Shown: one piece after another, positions 1 to 8,271 of the stretch
How the letters are laid out: each line of letters starts with the position of its first letter
Numbering within the stretch: the first letter of the stretch is position 1
NCBI RefSeq assembly: GCF_004214935.1
Contig: NZ_SFCC01000001.1
Span: forward strand, 248,001 to 312,000
DNA: 64,000 bases
Origin: Amycolatopsis suaedae
GTDB lineage: Bacteria; Actinomycetota; Actinomycetes; Mycobacteriales; Pseudonocardiaceae
Direction of reading: 5' to 3'
Notes under the pieces: generated by a model
The model's input: only the letters and a program-made list of their open reading frames with translations
Told to the model about the DNA's origin: nothing
The model's database searches: none
Position numbers and translations under genes: made by a program

Positions 1-758
1 GGCTGACCACCACCGCGCGGCGCAAGCCCGGTGGCGGCTGGGTGCTGTCCGGCCGCAAGGTGTTCATCTCCGGGGTCGACGAGGCCGACGCCGTGCTGGT
101 CGTCGGCCGCACCGAGGACGCGAAGACCGGCAAGCTCAAGCCGGCGCTCTACATCGTGCCCACCGACGCGCCCGGGTTCGAGTACAACCGCATCGACATG
201 GACCTGGTCTCGGCGGACAGCCAGTTCGGGCTGTTCCTCGACGACGTCGAGCTGCCGGCCGACGCGCTGGTCGGCTCCGAGGACGCCGCCATCGCGCAGC
301 TGTTCGCCGGGCTCAACCCGGAGCGGATCATGGGCGCGTCGTTCTCGCTGGGGGTGGCCAGGTTCGCACTGGACAAGGCGGTCGGCTACGCCAAACAACG
401 CAGCGTGTGGGGCACGCCGATCGGCGCCCACCAGGGGCTCGCGCACCCACTGGCGCAGGTCAAGATCGAGCTGGAACTGGCCAAGCTGATGACCCAGAAG
501 GCCGCGGCGCTCTACGACTCGGGCGACGACTTCGGCGCGGGCGAGGCGGCCAACATGGCCAAGTACGCCGCCGCCGAGGTCGCCATCCACGCCGTCGACC
601 AGGCCGTGCAGACCCACGGCGGCAACGGCCTGGCCAGCGAGTACGGTCTCGGCGCGCTGATCGCCGCGACCCGGGTCGGCCGGATCGCGCCGGTCAGCAG
701 GGAAATGGTCCTGAACTTCGTCGCGCAGCACAGCCTCGGGCTGCCGAAGTCCTACTGA
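1..758 (+). CDS. acyl-CoA dehydrogenase (5' end outside window)
   Basis: The reading frame is open from the window edge (frame 3), so the N-terminal part is missing and only about 251 C-terminal residues are seen. It carries the middle beta-barrel and C-terminal helical domain of the acyl-CoA dehydrogenase family: VLSGRKVFISG near the start, NPERIMGASFSLGVARFALDKA, and a QTHGGNGLASEYG stretch typical of the FAD-contacting end. The family oxidises acyl-CoA to trans-2-enoyl-CoA with FAD and passes electrons to ETF. The downstream SDR starts 11 bp after the stop, so the two genes are probably co-transcribed. The substrate cannot be told from sequence. Confidence 0.93.
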   Translation, partial: LTTTARRKPGGGWVLSGRKVFISGVDEADAVLVVGRTEDAKTGKLKPALYIVPTDAPGFEYNRIDMDLVSADSQFGLFLDDVELPADALVGSEDAAIAQLFAGLNPERIMGASFSLGVARFALDKAVGYAKQRSVWGTPIGAHQGLAHPLAQVKIELELAKLMTQKAAALYDSGDDFGAGEAANMAKYAAAEVAIHAVDQAVQTHGGNGLASEYGLGALIAATRVGRIAPVSREMVLNFVAQHSLGLPKSY

Positions 759-769
759 GAGGAACACCA

Positions 770-1603
770 GTGAGCCTGGCAGGAAAGACACTGATCATGT
801 CCGGCGGCAGCCGGGGCATCGGCGAGGCCATCGCCGTGCGGGCCGCCCGCGACGGCGCCAACGTCGCGTTGATCGCCAAGACCGCCGAACCGCACCCGAA
901 GCTGCCCGGCACGCTGTACACCGCGGCGAAGGCCATCGAGGAGGCCGGTGGCCAGGCGCTGCCGATCGTCGGCGACGTCCGCGACGACGCGTCGGTGGAG
1001 GCGGCGGTGGCGCAGACCGTCGAGCGGTTCGGCGGCATCGACATCGTGGTGAACAACGCCAGCGCCATCGACCTCACGCCGACCGAGCAGGTCAGCATGA
1101 AGCGCTACGACCTGATGCAGGACATCAACGCGCGCGGGTCGTTCCTGCTGTCGAAGCTCTCCATCCCGCACCTGCGCAAGTCGGCCAACGCCCACGTGCT
1201 CACGCTGTCGCCGCCGATCAGCCTGGACGAGAAGTGGTTCCGCGGCGGGCATCTCGCCTACAGCATGGCCAAGTACGGCATGAGCCTGGTGACCGTCGGG
1301 CTCGCCGCCGAACTGCGCGAGGACGGCATCGCCGCCAACTCGCTGTGGCCGCGCACCACCATCGACACCGCCGCCATCCGCAACGTCGTCGGCGCCGAGA
1401 TGGCCAACTTCTCCCGGACGCCGGAGATCATGGCCGACGCCGCGTACGCCATCCTCACCAAGCCCAGCCGCGAGGTGACCGGGAACTTCTTCATCGACGA
1501 CGAGGTGCTGGCCGCCGAGGGCGTCACCGACTTCGCGCGGTACCGGTTGTGCGAGCGGGAAGAGGACCTCGTGCCCGACTTCTGGGTGGAACCGGCGGGC
1601 TGA
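770..1603 (+). CDS. SDR family oxidoreductase, HSDL2-like
   Basis: A 277-residue short-chain dehydrogenase/reductase. The Rossmann motif is GGSRGIGEAIA near residue 12, NNAS lies near residue 100, and YSMAK (Tyr-x3-Lys catalytic pair) near residue 164. The HPKLPGTLYTAAKAIEEAGG stretch after the nucleotide site is characteristic of hydroxysteroid-dehydrogenase-like 2 proteins, which are linked to fatty acid metabolism. The GTG start at 770 follows GAGAGGAAC and leaves 11 bp to the upstream acyl-CoA dehydrogenase. The stop overlaps the ATG of the TetR gene (TGATG), so the three genes form one operon. The actual substrate is unknown. Confidence 0.9.
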   Translation: MSLAGKTLIMSGGSRGIGEAIAVRAARDGANVALIAKTAEPHPKLPGTLYTAAKAIEEAGGQALPIVGDVRDDASVEAAVAQTVERFGGIDIVVNNASAIDLTPTEQVSMKRYDLMQDINARGSFLLSKLSIPHLRKSANAHVLTLSPPISLDEKWFRGGHLAYSMAKYGMSLVTVGLAAELREDGIAANSLWPRTTIDTAAIRNVVGAEMANFSRTPEIMADAAYAILTKPSREVTGNFFIDDEVLAAEGVTDFARYRLCEREEDLVPDFWVEPAG

Positions 1604-2238
1604 TGGCGCAACCGCAACAGGAACGCAGCCGCACCACCCGCAGACGGCTGGTGGAGGCGGCCGTCGAGTGCCTGGCCGAGCACGGCTGGAGCGGCACGAC
1701 GGTGGCCGTGATCGCCGAACGGGCCGGGGTGTCCCGCGGCGCGGCCCAGCATCACTTCCCGACCAGGGAGGACCTGGTGGTGGCCGCCGTCGTGCAGGTC
1801 GGCGAGGCGCAGATCGAGCAGCTGCGCGGCCAGGTCCGCAAGCTGCCGTCCGGGGCGTCGCGGACCGAGTACGTGGCCCGGATGCTGCTCGATCTGTACA
1901 CCGGCCCGATGTTCCGCGCGGCACTGCACCTGTGGGTCGCGGCGTCCACGGACGCCACCCTGCTGGCGACGCTGGGGCCGCTGGAGGCGCGGGTGGGCAG
2001 GGAGGCCCACCGGGTGGCGCTGGAGCTGCTCGGCGTCGATGAGAGCGAGCCGGGGGTGCGGGAGACCGTGCAGGCGACGCTGGACCTGGCCAGGGGACTG
2101 GGGCTGGCGAACCTGCTCAGTGACGACACCCGGCGACGGCGGCGGATCGCCCGGCAGTGGGCGCGGATGCTGGAGCAGGCCCTGCCCGTACCAGGCGGGA
2201 ACCGAAGTGGTGTGGCTTTCGTCTCAAAAACTAGTTAA
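1603..2238 (+). CDS. TetR/AcrR family transcriptional regulator
   Basis: A 211-residue one-component repressor. The N-terminal helix-turn-helix is clear: TRRRLVEAAVECLAEHGWSG, then VAVIAERAGVSRGAAQHHFP (residues about 12-55). The C-terminal ligand domain is helical and unspecific. Its ATG overlaps the stop of the SDR gene, so it is the last gene of an acyl-CoA dehydrogenase/SDR operon and is likely to control it in response to an acyl-CoA or related ligand (inference). A sigma-70-like promoter for the next small gene overlaps its stop codon. Confidence 0.92.
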   Translation: MAQPQQERSRTTRRRLVEAAVECLAEHGWSGTTVAVIAERAGVSRGAAQHHFPTREDLVVAAVVQVGEAQIEQLRGQVRKLPSGASRTEYVARMLLDLYTGPMFRAALHLWVAASTDATLLATLGPLEARVGREAHRVALELLGVDESEPGVRETVQATLDLARGLGLANLLSDDTRRRRRIARQWARMLEQALPVPGGNRSGVAFVSKTS

Positions 2239-2263
2239 CACCTATGGAGCAACCTGCGATAGT
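2235..2263 (+). promoter_or_regulatory. putative sigma-70-type promoter for the 88-aa gene
   Basis: A TTAACA -35-like hexamer (2235-2240) and a GATAGT -10-like hexamer (2258-2263) are separated by exactly 17 bp, about 40 bp before the GTG start at 2303. The -35 overlaps the stop codon of the TetR gene. This stretch is far richer in A and T than its surroundings. Inferred from position and spacing only. Confidence 0.45.
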
Positions 2264-2302
2264 GGAGTTAACGCACAGTGATCTGGGGGAAAGGAAAGAA
2301 CA

Positions 2303-2569
2303 GTGTCCGAACCAGGTGAATCTCTGTCCTACCGCGCGCTGGCCATGCTGCGCGCGGTCGCTGCCCAGCGGGCCACGATGTCGCTGAGCTGCGAGCCCGA
2401 TCTCTTCATCGACGGCTTCTCGTGCTGCGACCAGGTGACCGCGCACGACCTCGCCCGCCACGGCTTCATCCGCCCCGGCGAGGGCGCCGGCCCGCGGGTG
2501 CGGGCCGAGATCACCGAGGCCGGCCGGGCCGCCCTCGCCGCGGCCGCGCAGTCCACCCGCGCCGCCTGA
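2303..2569 (+). CDS. small winged-helix-like hypothetical protein
   Basis: An 88-residue protein starting at GTG 2303 after a purine-rich GGGGGAAAGGAAAG ribosome binding region. The sequence YRALAMLRAVAAQ, CCDQVTAHDLARHGFIRP and RAEITEAGRAAL has the helix pattern of a small winged-helix protein, where the last part would be the wing and third strand (inference). No family name is recognised. A promoter-like sequence lies just upstream, so it is probably transcribed on its own. The 21-bp repeat array of element A begins at the first base after its stop codon. Confidence 0.65.
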   Translation: MSEPGESLSYRALAMLRAVAAQRATMSLSCEPDLFIDGFSCCDQVTAHDLARHGFIRPGEGAGPRVRAEITEAGRAALAAAAQSTRAA

Positions 2570-3059
2570 GCCTCGCGCGAGTCGTACGTTCTCCCGCGCG
2601 AGTCGTACGTTCTGACACGCGAGTTGTACGTTCCGCAGGTGCCGGGCAAGCACGTGAAGGCCACCTTCATCACGTGAGGCGTCAGGGCCCCGGCAAAGTC
2701 CGGTCGCGGGCAGGCGAGGTGGCTGGTCTCGAGCGTGGAACTCGCGTGCCGGAACGTAGAACTCACGTGCCGGAATGCAGAACTCGCGTGCGTGAGCGCA
2801 GAACTCACCATGTGGACGCCGGTTCTCACCTCGTGCCGGTCGCCCGCGTGAACGGGCCGTTCGCGCTGTCTTGCCGGGCCGGAACGCGGGTTTCGCGTTC
2901 CTGAACACGTCATTCGCGTTCCCGAACACGACACTCACCATCCGGACCCGCGAGTCCCACCGTCGTGCACGCGAGTCCCACGCTCCGGCACGCGAACTCC
3001 ACGCTCCCGACTTTGCCGGGGCCCTGATGTGAGACGTGGTGAAGGTGGCCTTCACGTGC
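2570..3059. repeat. intergenic repeat element A, with 51-bp terminal inverted repeats and 21-bp arrays
   Basis: This 640-bp gap holds no credible gene. Three 21-bp units (2570-2590, 2591-2611, 2612-2632; core GCGAGTYGTACGTT) start directly after the stop codon. Then come two 51-bp arms, 2650-2700 and 3009-3059, which are inverted repeats matching at 45 of 51 positions. Between the arms are 21-bp units in one orientation on the left (core GAACTCGCGTGCCGGAA) and the opposite orientation on the right (core GCACGCGAGTCCCACG), so the whole element can fold back on itself. Its left interior matches element E and its right interior matches element C, so it looks like a mosaic. No transposase is present. 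Confidence 0.8.
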
Positions 3060-3212
3060 TTTGTGCGGACCGGGCGGCGGCGGGGTGTCACGGGAGCGTC
3101 CTGCCGTTAGCAAGTCGTTGTCCGCAAGGTTAAGCGGTATACGATCGTCCTGTTCACCGCGTGCATCCGGTGCCGTACTGTTCGTGGGCACACGAACGGA
3201 TGTGAGGTCTTG

Positions 3213-4439
3213 GTGGGGGATGGTGTGCGGCGCACGGCGACCTTCCGGGAGACGTTCGCCGTGGGCGAGTTCCGCGCACTCTGGTTCGCCGAGCTGCAGT
3301 CGGTCTTCGGCGATCAGCTCGCCAGGGTCGCGCTGTCGGTGCTGGTGTTCGAGCGGACGTCCTCGGCCACCTGGCCCGCGCTGACCTACGCCCTGACCTA
3401 CCTTCCCGACCTCTTCGGCGGCCCGCTGCTGGGCGGGCTGGCCGACCGGCTGCCACGCCGCCAGGTCATGGTGACCACCGACGTGCTGCGGGCCCTCCTG
3501 GTCGGCCTGATGGCGGTGCCGAACCTGCCGCTGCCGGTGCTGGCCGGGGTGCTGATCCTGGTCCGGCTGCTCAACGCCCCGTTCAACGCGGCGCAGGCGG
3601 CCGTGCTGCCCAACATCCTCGACGGCGACCGCTACCTGCTCGGCCAGTCGGTACGTCAGGTGACCAGCCAGGCCGGGCAGCTGGCCGGGTTCGCCGCGGG
3701 CGGGGTGGTGGTCGCCCTCATCGGGCCGAACCGGGCGCTCGCCGTCGACGCGCTGACGTTCGCGGTGTCGGCGCTGGTGATCCGGCTGGGCCTGCGGGAC
3801 CGGCCCGCCGCCGGCTCGGCGGCACAGGGCGAGACCACCACGCTGCGCAGGCTGGCCGCGGGCGCGCGGACCATCTGGCGCGATCCGCGCCTGCGTTCGC
3901 TGGTGTCGCTGGCCTGGCTGGCCGGATTCGTGATCGTGCCCGAGGGGCTGGCCGTTCCCTACGCCGACGAGATCGGCGGGGGGCCGGTGACTGCGGGCCT
4001 GCTGCTGGCCGCGCATCCGGCCGGCATCGTCATCGGTGCCTTCGTGCTGGGCCGGTTCGTGCCTCCCGAGCTGCGCCTGCGGCTGGTCGGCATCCTCGCC
4101 GTCGGCGCGGTCGTGCCACTGCTGGCGTACTTCTTCCGGCCCGGTGTGGCGGTGACCTGTGCCCTGCTGCTGCTCTCCGGCATGTGTGCGTCGTACCAGG
4201 TCACGGCAAGCGCGACGTTCATGCGGCTGGTACCCGACGCGGAACGCGGGCAGGCGTTCGGCCTGGCCGGATCCGGCCTGATCGCGGTGCAGGGCATCGG
4301 TCTGCTGGTGGGGGGAGGGCTGGCCGCGGTGCTCGAGTCACCCGCGGTGACGGTGGGGGTGGTGGCTGCTGCCGGTGTGCTCGCGGCGGTGCCGGCTGCA
4401 GCCTCCTGGCGGAACGCGCTCCGCCATCACCCACTGTAG
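3213..4439 (+). CDS. MFS transporter (DHA3-type efflux-like)
   Basis: About 408 residues with some 12 hydrophobic segments. The first segment follows ETFAVGEFRALWFAELQSVFGDQLARVAL, which resembles the N-terminus of the MefA/DHA3 drug efflux group. GGLADRLPRRQVMV between segments 2 and 3 matches the major facilitator loop signature. Such proteins export drugs or small metabolites by proton antiport; the substrate is not deducible. The start is uncertain: GTG at 3213 follows GAGG, but GTG 3225 is also possible. It stands alone between element A and the diguanylate cyclase. Confidence 0.88.
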   Translation: MGDGVRRTATFRETFAVGEFRALWFAELQSVFGDQLARVALSVLVFERTSSATWPALTYALTYLPDLFGGPLLGGLADRLPRRQVMVTTDVLRALLVGLMAVPNLPLPVLAGVLILVRLLNAPFNAAQAAVLPNILDGDRYLLGQSVRQVTSQAGQLAGFAAGGVVVALIGPNRALAVDALTFAVSALVIRLGLRDRPAAGSAAQGETTTLRRLAAGARTIWRDPRLRSLVSLAWLAGFVIVPEGLAVPYADEIGGGPVTAGLLLAAHPAGIVIGAFVLGRFVPPELRLRLVGILAVGAVVPLLAYFFRPGVAVTCALLLLSGMCASYQVTASATFMRLVPDAERGQAFGLAGSGLIAVQGIGLLVGGGLAAVLESPAVTVGVVAAAGVLAAVPAAASWRNALRHHPL

Positions 4440-4481
4440 CGACGGATTTTGTCGGTCCGTCGTCCTATGATGAAAAGATCA

Positions 4482-4517
4482 CCAGTTCTGCCCACGAAGC
4501 GTCCAGTTCTGTCCACG
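4482..4517. repeat. two direct repeats 21 bp apart upstream of the GGDEF gene
   Basis: CCAGTTCTGCCCACG (4482-4496) recurs as CCAGTTCTGTCCACG (4503-4517), 14 of 15 identical, with a 21-bp period that puts both on the same DNA face. A GGTGATCACC palindrome follows at 4521-4530. The 185-bp gap between the MFS and GGDEF genes is otherwise AT-richer than its surroundings. Possible tandem operator; no regulator is known. Confidence 0.45.
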
Positions 4518-4624
4518 CATGGTGATCACCTCCCTTCGATAAGGTCGGCAAACGAGTTAAACCGCAACGCGACTGCTCCAGATGGCCGCGTGACAGGACG
4601 TGAACATTCGGTTACGTTGCCACA

Positions 4625-5953
4625 ATGGACGGGGGAGCGGACATGAAGGGTGCTGGTGGCCAACGTGCCCCCGGGCTATTCGGCCTGCGTGCCGTGTCCG
4701 GGTGGGGTCTGTGGCGGCTGCGGTGGGGGCTCATCGCATACGTCCTAGTCATCGATCTCGCGGCCCTGGCGGGGGCGGTGTGGGCGCTTGTCGAGGTTCC
4801 GGTCGAAGCTGGAAATCTCTTTCCATTCATCGTCCTGGTCATCTGCAGTGTCCTCTATACCGAGATGTCCCGCCCGATCGAAAAGCTGCGAGAACGTTAT
4901 TCGGTGACACCTCACATCGACCTCCAGTCGGTGTGGATGTTCGCTGCGGTGGTGACCATTCACCCCGCCTTGGCGGCCGGGGTCATCACGGCATCGTACT
5001 TCTACCGTTGGCTGCGCGTGCAGCGCAATCCGCTCTACAGGAGGACGTTCAGCACCGCCGCCACGATCGTCTGTGGGTATCTGGCGGTCGGCTTCCTCTC
5101 GCTTGTCACCGGTTTGCCACTCGCGGAGACGACCCGCGACGTTCCCGGTTTTCTCGCGCTCGTCGGTGCCGGTCTGCTTTTCCTGATCGTCAATACTGTG
5201 ACGTTGACTGTCGCGGTGTACTTCGGCAGCCCGCACGTCAGCCTGCGTACCGCGCTCGGGTCGTTCTCCGACTACAGCCTCGAGGCCGCGACGATCGGCC
5301 TCGGCATTCTGCTCGGCTGGGCGCTGGACGAATGGCCGGTCGCGTTGCTGCTGATCGTCGGGATCACGCTGGTGCTGCATCGCAGTGTGCTGGTGCGCCA
5401 GCTGCGCGAGCAGGCGCGGTCGGACCGCAAGACCGGGCTGCTCAACGCCGAGGCGTGGGCCGACGCCGCCCGCGCCGAGCTGGCCCGGGGCGAGCAGCTC
5501 AAGCACAGCAGCGGGCTGCTGGTGCTCGACCTGGACTTCTTCAAGAAGGTCAACGACACCCACGGCCACCTCGCCGGCGACGACGTGCTGCGGGCCACCG
5601 CCGCGACGCTGCAGGCCGAGGTCCGCGCGGGTGACCTGGTCGGCCGGTTCGGCGGCGAGGAGTTCGTCGTCCTGCTGCCCAACATCGGTCAGGCCGAGGC
5701 CGTGGCGATCGCCGAGCGGATCCGCAGGCGGGTCGGCGCCACGGCGGTCCCGCTGACCCAGGGCGGTGACGGCCCGGCCGACATCACGGTCACCGTGTCG
5801 ATCGGCGTGGCCTCGCACCCCAAGGACGCCAGCTCGCTGGAAGCCCTGATGCAGGCCGCGGACACGGCGCTGTACCAGGCGAAGGCCGCGGGCCGGAACC
5901 GGACGCTGCTCTACGTCGCACCGGACGAAGGTGGCTTGCGGGCGGTCGGCTAG
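4625..5953 (+). CDS. membrane-bound diguanylate cyclase (GGDEF domain)
   Basis: A 442-residue protein with an N-terminal half of about six to eight transmembrane segments (residues 30-250) and a C-terminal GGDEF domain (about 265-430). The active-site motif is GGEEF at residues 343-347, so the enzyme should convert two GTP to cyclic di-GMP. An RAGD sequence at 334-337 is exactly five residues before it, matching the RxxD inhibitory I-site, so product inhibition is expected. DLDFFKKVNDTHGH is the usual metal/GTP loop. No EAL domain is attached. The N-terminal membrane sensor is of unknown type. Direct repeats upstream may be operators. Confidence 0.93.
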   Translation: MDGGADMKGAGGQRAPGLFGLRAVSGWGLWRLRWGLIAYVLVIDLAALAGAVWALVEVPVEAGNLFPFIVLVICSVLYTEMSRPIEKLRERYSVTPHIDLQSVWMFAAVVTIHPALAAGVITASYFYRWLRVQRNPLYRRTFSTAATIVCGYLAVGFLSLVTGLPLAETTRDVPGFLALVGAGLLFLIVNTVTLTVAVYFGSPHVSLRTALGSFSDYSLEAATIGLGILLGWALDEWPVALLLIVGITLVLHRSVLVRQLREQARSDRKTGLLNAEAWADAARAELARGEQLKHSSGLLVLDLDFFKKVNDTHGHLAGDDVLRATAATLQAEVRAGDLVGRFGGEEFVVLLPNIGQAEAVAIAERIRRRVGATAVPLTQGGDGPADITVTVSIGVASHPKDASSLEALMQAADTALYQAKAAGRNRTLLYVAPDEGGLRAVG

Positions 5954-5957
5954 TCCA

Positions 5958-6443
5958 CTAGTCCACTGTGGACGGATCGACGCCGATGTCCTCGTACCAG
6001 AGCTCGGGATGCTCGTCGATGAACCGCGCCATCAGGGCGGCGCAGTGCGGGTCGTTGACGATGGTGATGTCGACGCCCGCGCGGGCCAGCCAGGCGTGCC
6101 CGCCGGAGAACGTCGTCGCCTCGCCGATCACCACCCGCGGGATGGCGAACTGGCGCACCAGGCCGCTGCAGTACCAGCACGGCGACAGCGTCGTCACCAT
6201 CACCGTGTCGCGGTAGTGCGGCCGCCTGCCAGCCGCGCGGAACGCCGCGGTCTCCGCGTGCAGTGACGGGTCACCGTCCTGGACGCGCCGGTTGTGCCCG
6301 CGCCCGAGCAGTTCCCCGTCCGTGGTGAACAACGCGGCGCCGATCGGGATCCCGCCCTCGGACTGGCCGAGCAACGCCTCCTCGCGGGCGACGGCGAGCA
6401 GGCCGGCGGCGTCGGTGGTGGTCATCCGCACAGGGTCTCGCAT
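5958..6443 (-). CDS. cytosine deaminase-like nucleoside deaminase (yeast Fcy1 type)
   Basis: A 161-residue zinc deaminase of the CDA fold. The zinc site is H62-A-E64 and P88-C89-W-Y-C92 (numbered from the longer start). Unlike bacterial CodA, it resembles the small fungal cytosine deaminase throughout: GGIPIGAALF, LLGRGHNRRVQ, LSPCWYC, IPRVVIGE and the C-terminal ELWYEDIGVD tail. Cytosine to uracil is the likely reaction, but related bacterial proteins act on other amino-substituted rings. A second ATG at 6425 could be the true start; ribosome binding sites are weak for both. The gene is divergent from the 6484 gene. Confidence 0.87.
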   Translation of the reverse strand: MRDPVRMTTTDAAGLLAVAREEALLGQSEGGIPIGAALFTTDGELLGRGHNRRVQDGDPSLHAETAAFRAAGRRPHYRDTVMVTTLSPCWYCSGLVRQFAIPRVVIGEATTFSGGHAWLARAGVDITIVNDPHCAALMARFIDEHPELWYEDIGVDPSTVD

Positions 6444-6483
6444 CCGGGCGGGCGATGGCTACGCTTGACCGCGGAGGTGTCAG

Positions 6484-6831
6484 GTGTTCGAGCCGGTGTT
6501 CTCGGCCGAGGTGTTCCGGGTGGCCGCCGGGCGGCCGGACGTCCCGCCGCGTCTGGCGCTGGCCGCCGACGCCGTCCGCGAGGGCAAGTTCACCTGGGAG
6601 GACGTGGCCGCCGGCACGTGTACCCACCCCATCGCCGCCTCGCTGTTCACCGCCAAGGCCAGGCAGTCGCTGTGGCCGGTGCTGGAGCGGATCGAGGCGG
6701 AGCTGGACGGCCCGCCGGAGCCGCAGCCCGAACCCCGGCCGCGGCGGCTGCCCGTGCCCGACGAGGACTTCAGCGAGCACACCTACCTGCACGACGCGAT
6801 GGACCCGCCGAAGCGCAACACCTGGCGCTGA
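6484..6831 (+). CDS. hypothetical protein of a WXG/ESX-like gene set
   Basis: A 115-residue acidic protein from GTG 6484. It reads VFSAEVFRVAAGRPDVPPRLALAADAVREGKFTWEDVAAGT, then a proline-rich linker (PPEPQPEPRPRRLP) and a short tail. I do not recognise a named domain. It has no signal peptide or membrane segment. It lies about 95 bp upstream of two helical ESX-like proteins on the same strand, and FTWEDVAAG-type proteins commonly accompany such pairs, so a partner role is inferred from position only. Confidence 0.7.
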   Translation: MFEPVFSAEVFRVAAGRPDVPPRLALAADAVREGKFTWEDVAAGTCTHPIAASLFTAKARQSLWPVLERIEAELDGPPEPQPEPRPRRLPVPDEDFSEHTYLHDAMDPPKRNTWR

Positions 6832-6926
6832 CCTTCGCCATCGCGACCGGTGCGGCGGCCGTGGGAACCGTCGCGCGTCCGGTAGCGTCCCCTCTCCACC
6901 AGCTAACTGTGACATGGAGGGGTGAA

Positions 6927-7250
6927 ATGACACCGCCAGGTGGATACAGCGTGCAGGTCGCCGCGCTGCGACGGGTCGCGTCCAACACCGAGGGCGTGGG
7001 GCTGCCTGCCGCCGCGGGCACGCTGCGCACGGCATCGGAGTCGATGCGGGACCTGTACGTGCAGCCGGCGGGTGCGTTCGGAGCCGACGGGTCCGGCATC
7101 GACCTCGGTCAGAAACGCAACCGGCTGATCGCCGCCATCATCTCCGGCGGTCTCGCGATCACCGAGTCCATCGAGCAGACGGCCGAGCGGCTGGACGTCA
7201 TCGCCGACGCCTACGAGCGCATCGAGCGCCAGGTCACCGGGGAGAAGTGA
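6927..7250 (+). CDS. ESX-1/type VII secretion-associated-like protein
   Basis: A 107-residue, mainly helical protein starting at ATG 6927 after a strong GGAGGGG ribosome binding site. The pattern YSVQVAALRRVASNTEGVGLP, an amphipathic middle, and ITESIEQTAERLDVIADAYERIERQ at the end resembles the type VII secretion target/excreted small proteins of actinobacteria: a helical hairpin without a signal peptide. It is 4 bp from the next gene, so the two are translationally coupled and probably form a heterodimer or toxin-type pair (inference). No ESX machinery is in the window. Confidence 0.75.
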   Translation: MTPPGGYSVQVAALRRVASNTEGVGLPAAAGTLRTASESMRDLYVQPAGAFGADGSGIDLGQKRNRLIAAIISGGLAITESIEQTAERLDVIADAYERIERQVTGEK

Positions 7251-7254
7251 CACC

Positions 7255-8271
7255 ATGGCACTGACCGACCTCGGGCCGAAGGACATGCAGGCGCTCTACG
7301 ACCGGGTGGCGCCGAAGATCCGGGCGGAGTTCCCGCACGACAACGACAGCATCTCCAACGAGGAGATCGGGATCCTGATCCCGATGAACGAGTGGCTCAA
7401 GTACGCGCTCGACGGTGACGTGGAGCTGTTCGCCGCACCCGGTGCCACCGACCCGGACGGGGCGCTGTTCCACAAGCGCAAGGCGTTCACCGACGCCAGG
7501 GCCACCCTGCAGACGATCCGGACGAAGGTCACCTCGCACTGGGCGGGGGAGGCGTCCGATCAGTTCGACAAGTACCTCAGCCTGGTGGAGACGCACCTCG
7601 ACCACTTCATCGGCGACGGGACGTCGGCGTCCAACCCCGTCGGCTACCTTCCGCAGGCCTCGGCCGTGCTGGACATGATCTTCGCGGTGGAGGTGGCGTT
7701 CAAGAACGACCTCCGGGAGCTGGTGCTCTCCGCCGAGAAGGCCGTCGAGCGGATGGACGACGTCGCCGTCGACTACCGGCCCGCGCTGATCTTCTGCGGC
7801 AAGCTGGCGCTGATCGTCGCCAAGCAGATCCCGAAGGCCGACCTGGTGATCGAGGTGGCCCAGTTGATGTGGGAGACGGCGGACATGCCGTCGCTGGAGG
7901 CCGGAACGCCGAACGGCCCCGGGGAGCGCGTCGAGATCACCGGCCGCCTGATCATCGACGTCATGCGGTCCTTCTACCAGGCTCTGACGCAGGTGGTCGA
8001 GGGCTACCAGGCGAGCCTGGCCGCCCTGCACAAGCACCTCGACGACGTGCTGGAGTTCGTCGACGACGCGAAGCTGTCGGAGCTGTCGCTCAGCGACGTC
8101 GTCCCCAAGTGGCCCGACCACGAGGGCAAGTCGCTCAAGGACCTGCTCTCGCTCGGCGAGACCCTGGAGGTCCCGGAGATCAACGACCGCGCCGCCGAGG
8201 AGAAGGCGCCGCCGATGCCCAGGGAGAAGGAGGAGCCCGCCGGCCCGCCCGGCGGCCCGGGGCCGCGCTGA
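7255..8271 (+). CDS. large WXG-like helical protein, possible type VII secretion substrate
   Basis: A 338-residue, almost wholly helical protein, starting at ATG 7255 four bases after the upstream stop. VTSHWAGEASDQFDKYLSLV (about residues 91-110) contains a W-x-G turn as in WXG100 proteins, followed by long helices. The C-terminus is proline-rich and charged (EEPAGPPGGPGPR) with no enzymatic domain. Proteins of this layout are found as long ESX substrates or immunity/partner proteins; here the assignment rests on the motif and the neighbour. The last 28 bp of the gene and stop region are duplicated downstream at 8559-8586. Confidence 0.72.
   Translation: MALTDLGPKDMQALYDRVAPKIRAEFPHDNDSISNEEIGILIPMNEWLKYALDGDVELFAAPGATDPDGALFHKRKAFTDARATLQTIRTKVTSHWAGEASDQFDKYLSLVETHLDHFIGDGTSASNPVGYLPQASAVLDMIFAVEVAFKNDLRELVLSAEKAVERMDDVAVDYRPALIFCGKLALIVAKQIPKADLVIEVAQLMWETADMPSLEAGTPNGPGERVEITGRLIIDVMRSFYQALTQVVEGYQASLAALHKHLDDVLEFVDDAKLSELSLSDVVPKWPDHEGKSLKDLLSLGETLEVPEINDRAAEEKAPPMPREKEEPAGPPGGPGPR

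Noticed and set aside
2570..2632. Short regularly spaced 21-bp repeats that resemble a CRISPR array
   Set aside because: Units are contiguous without spacers, differ from each other, occur in both orientations and no cas genes are present.
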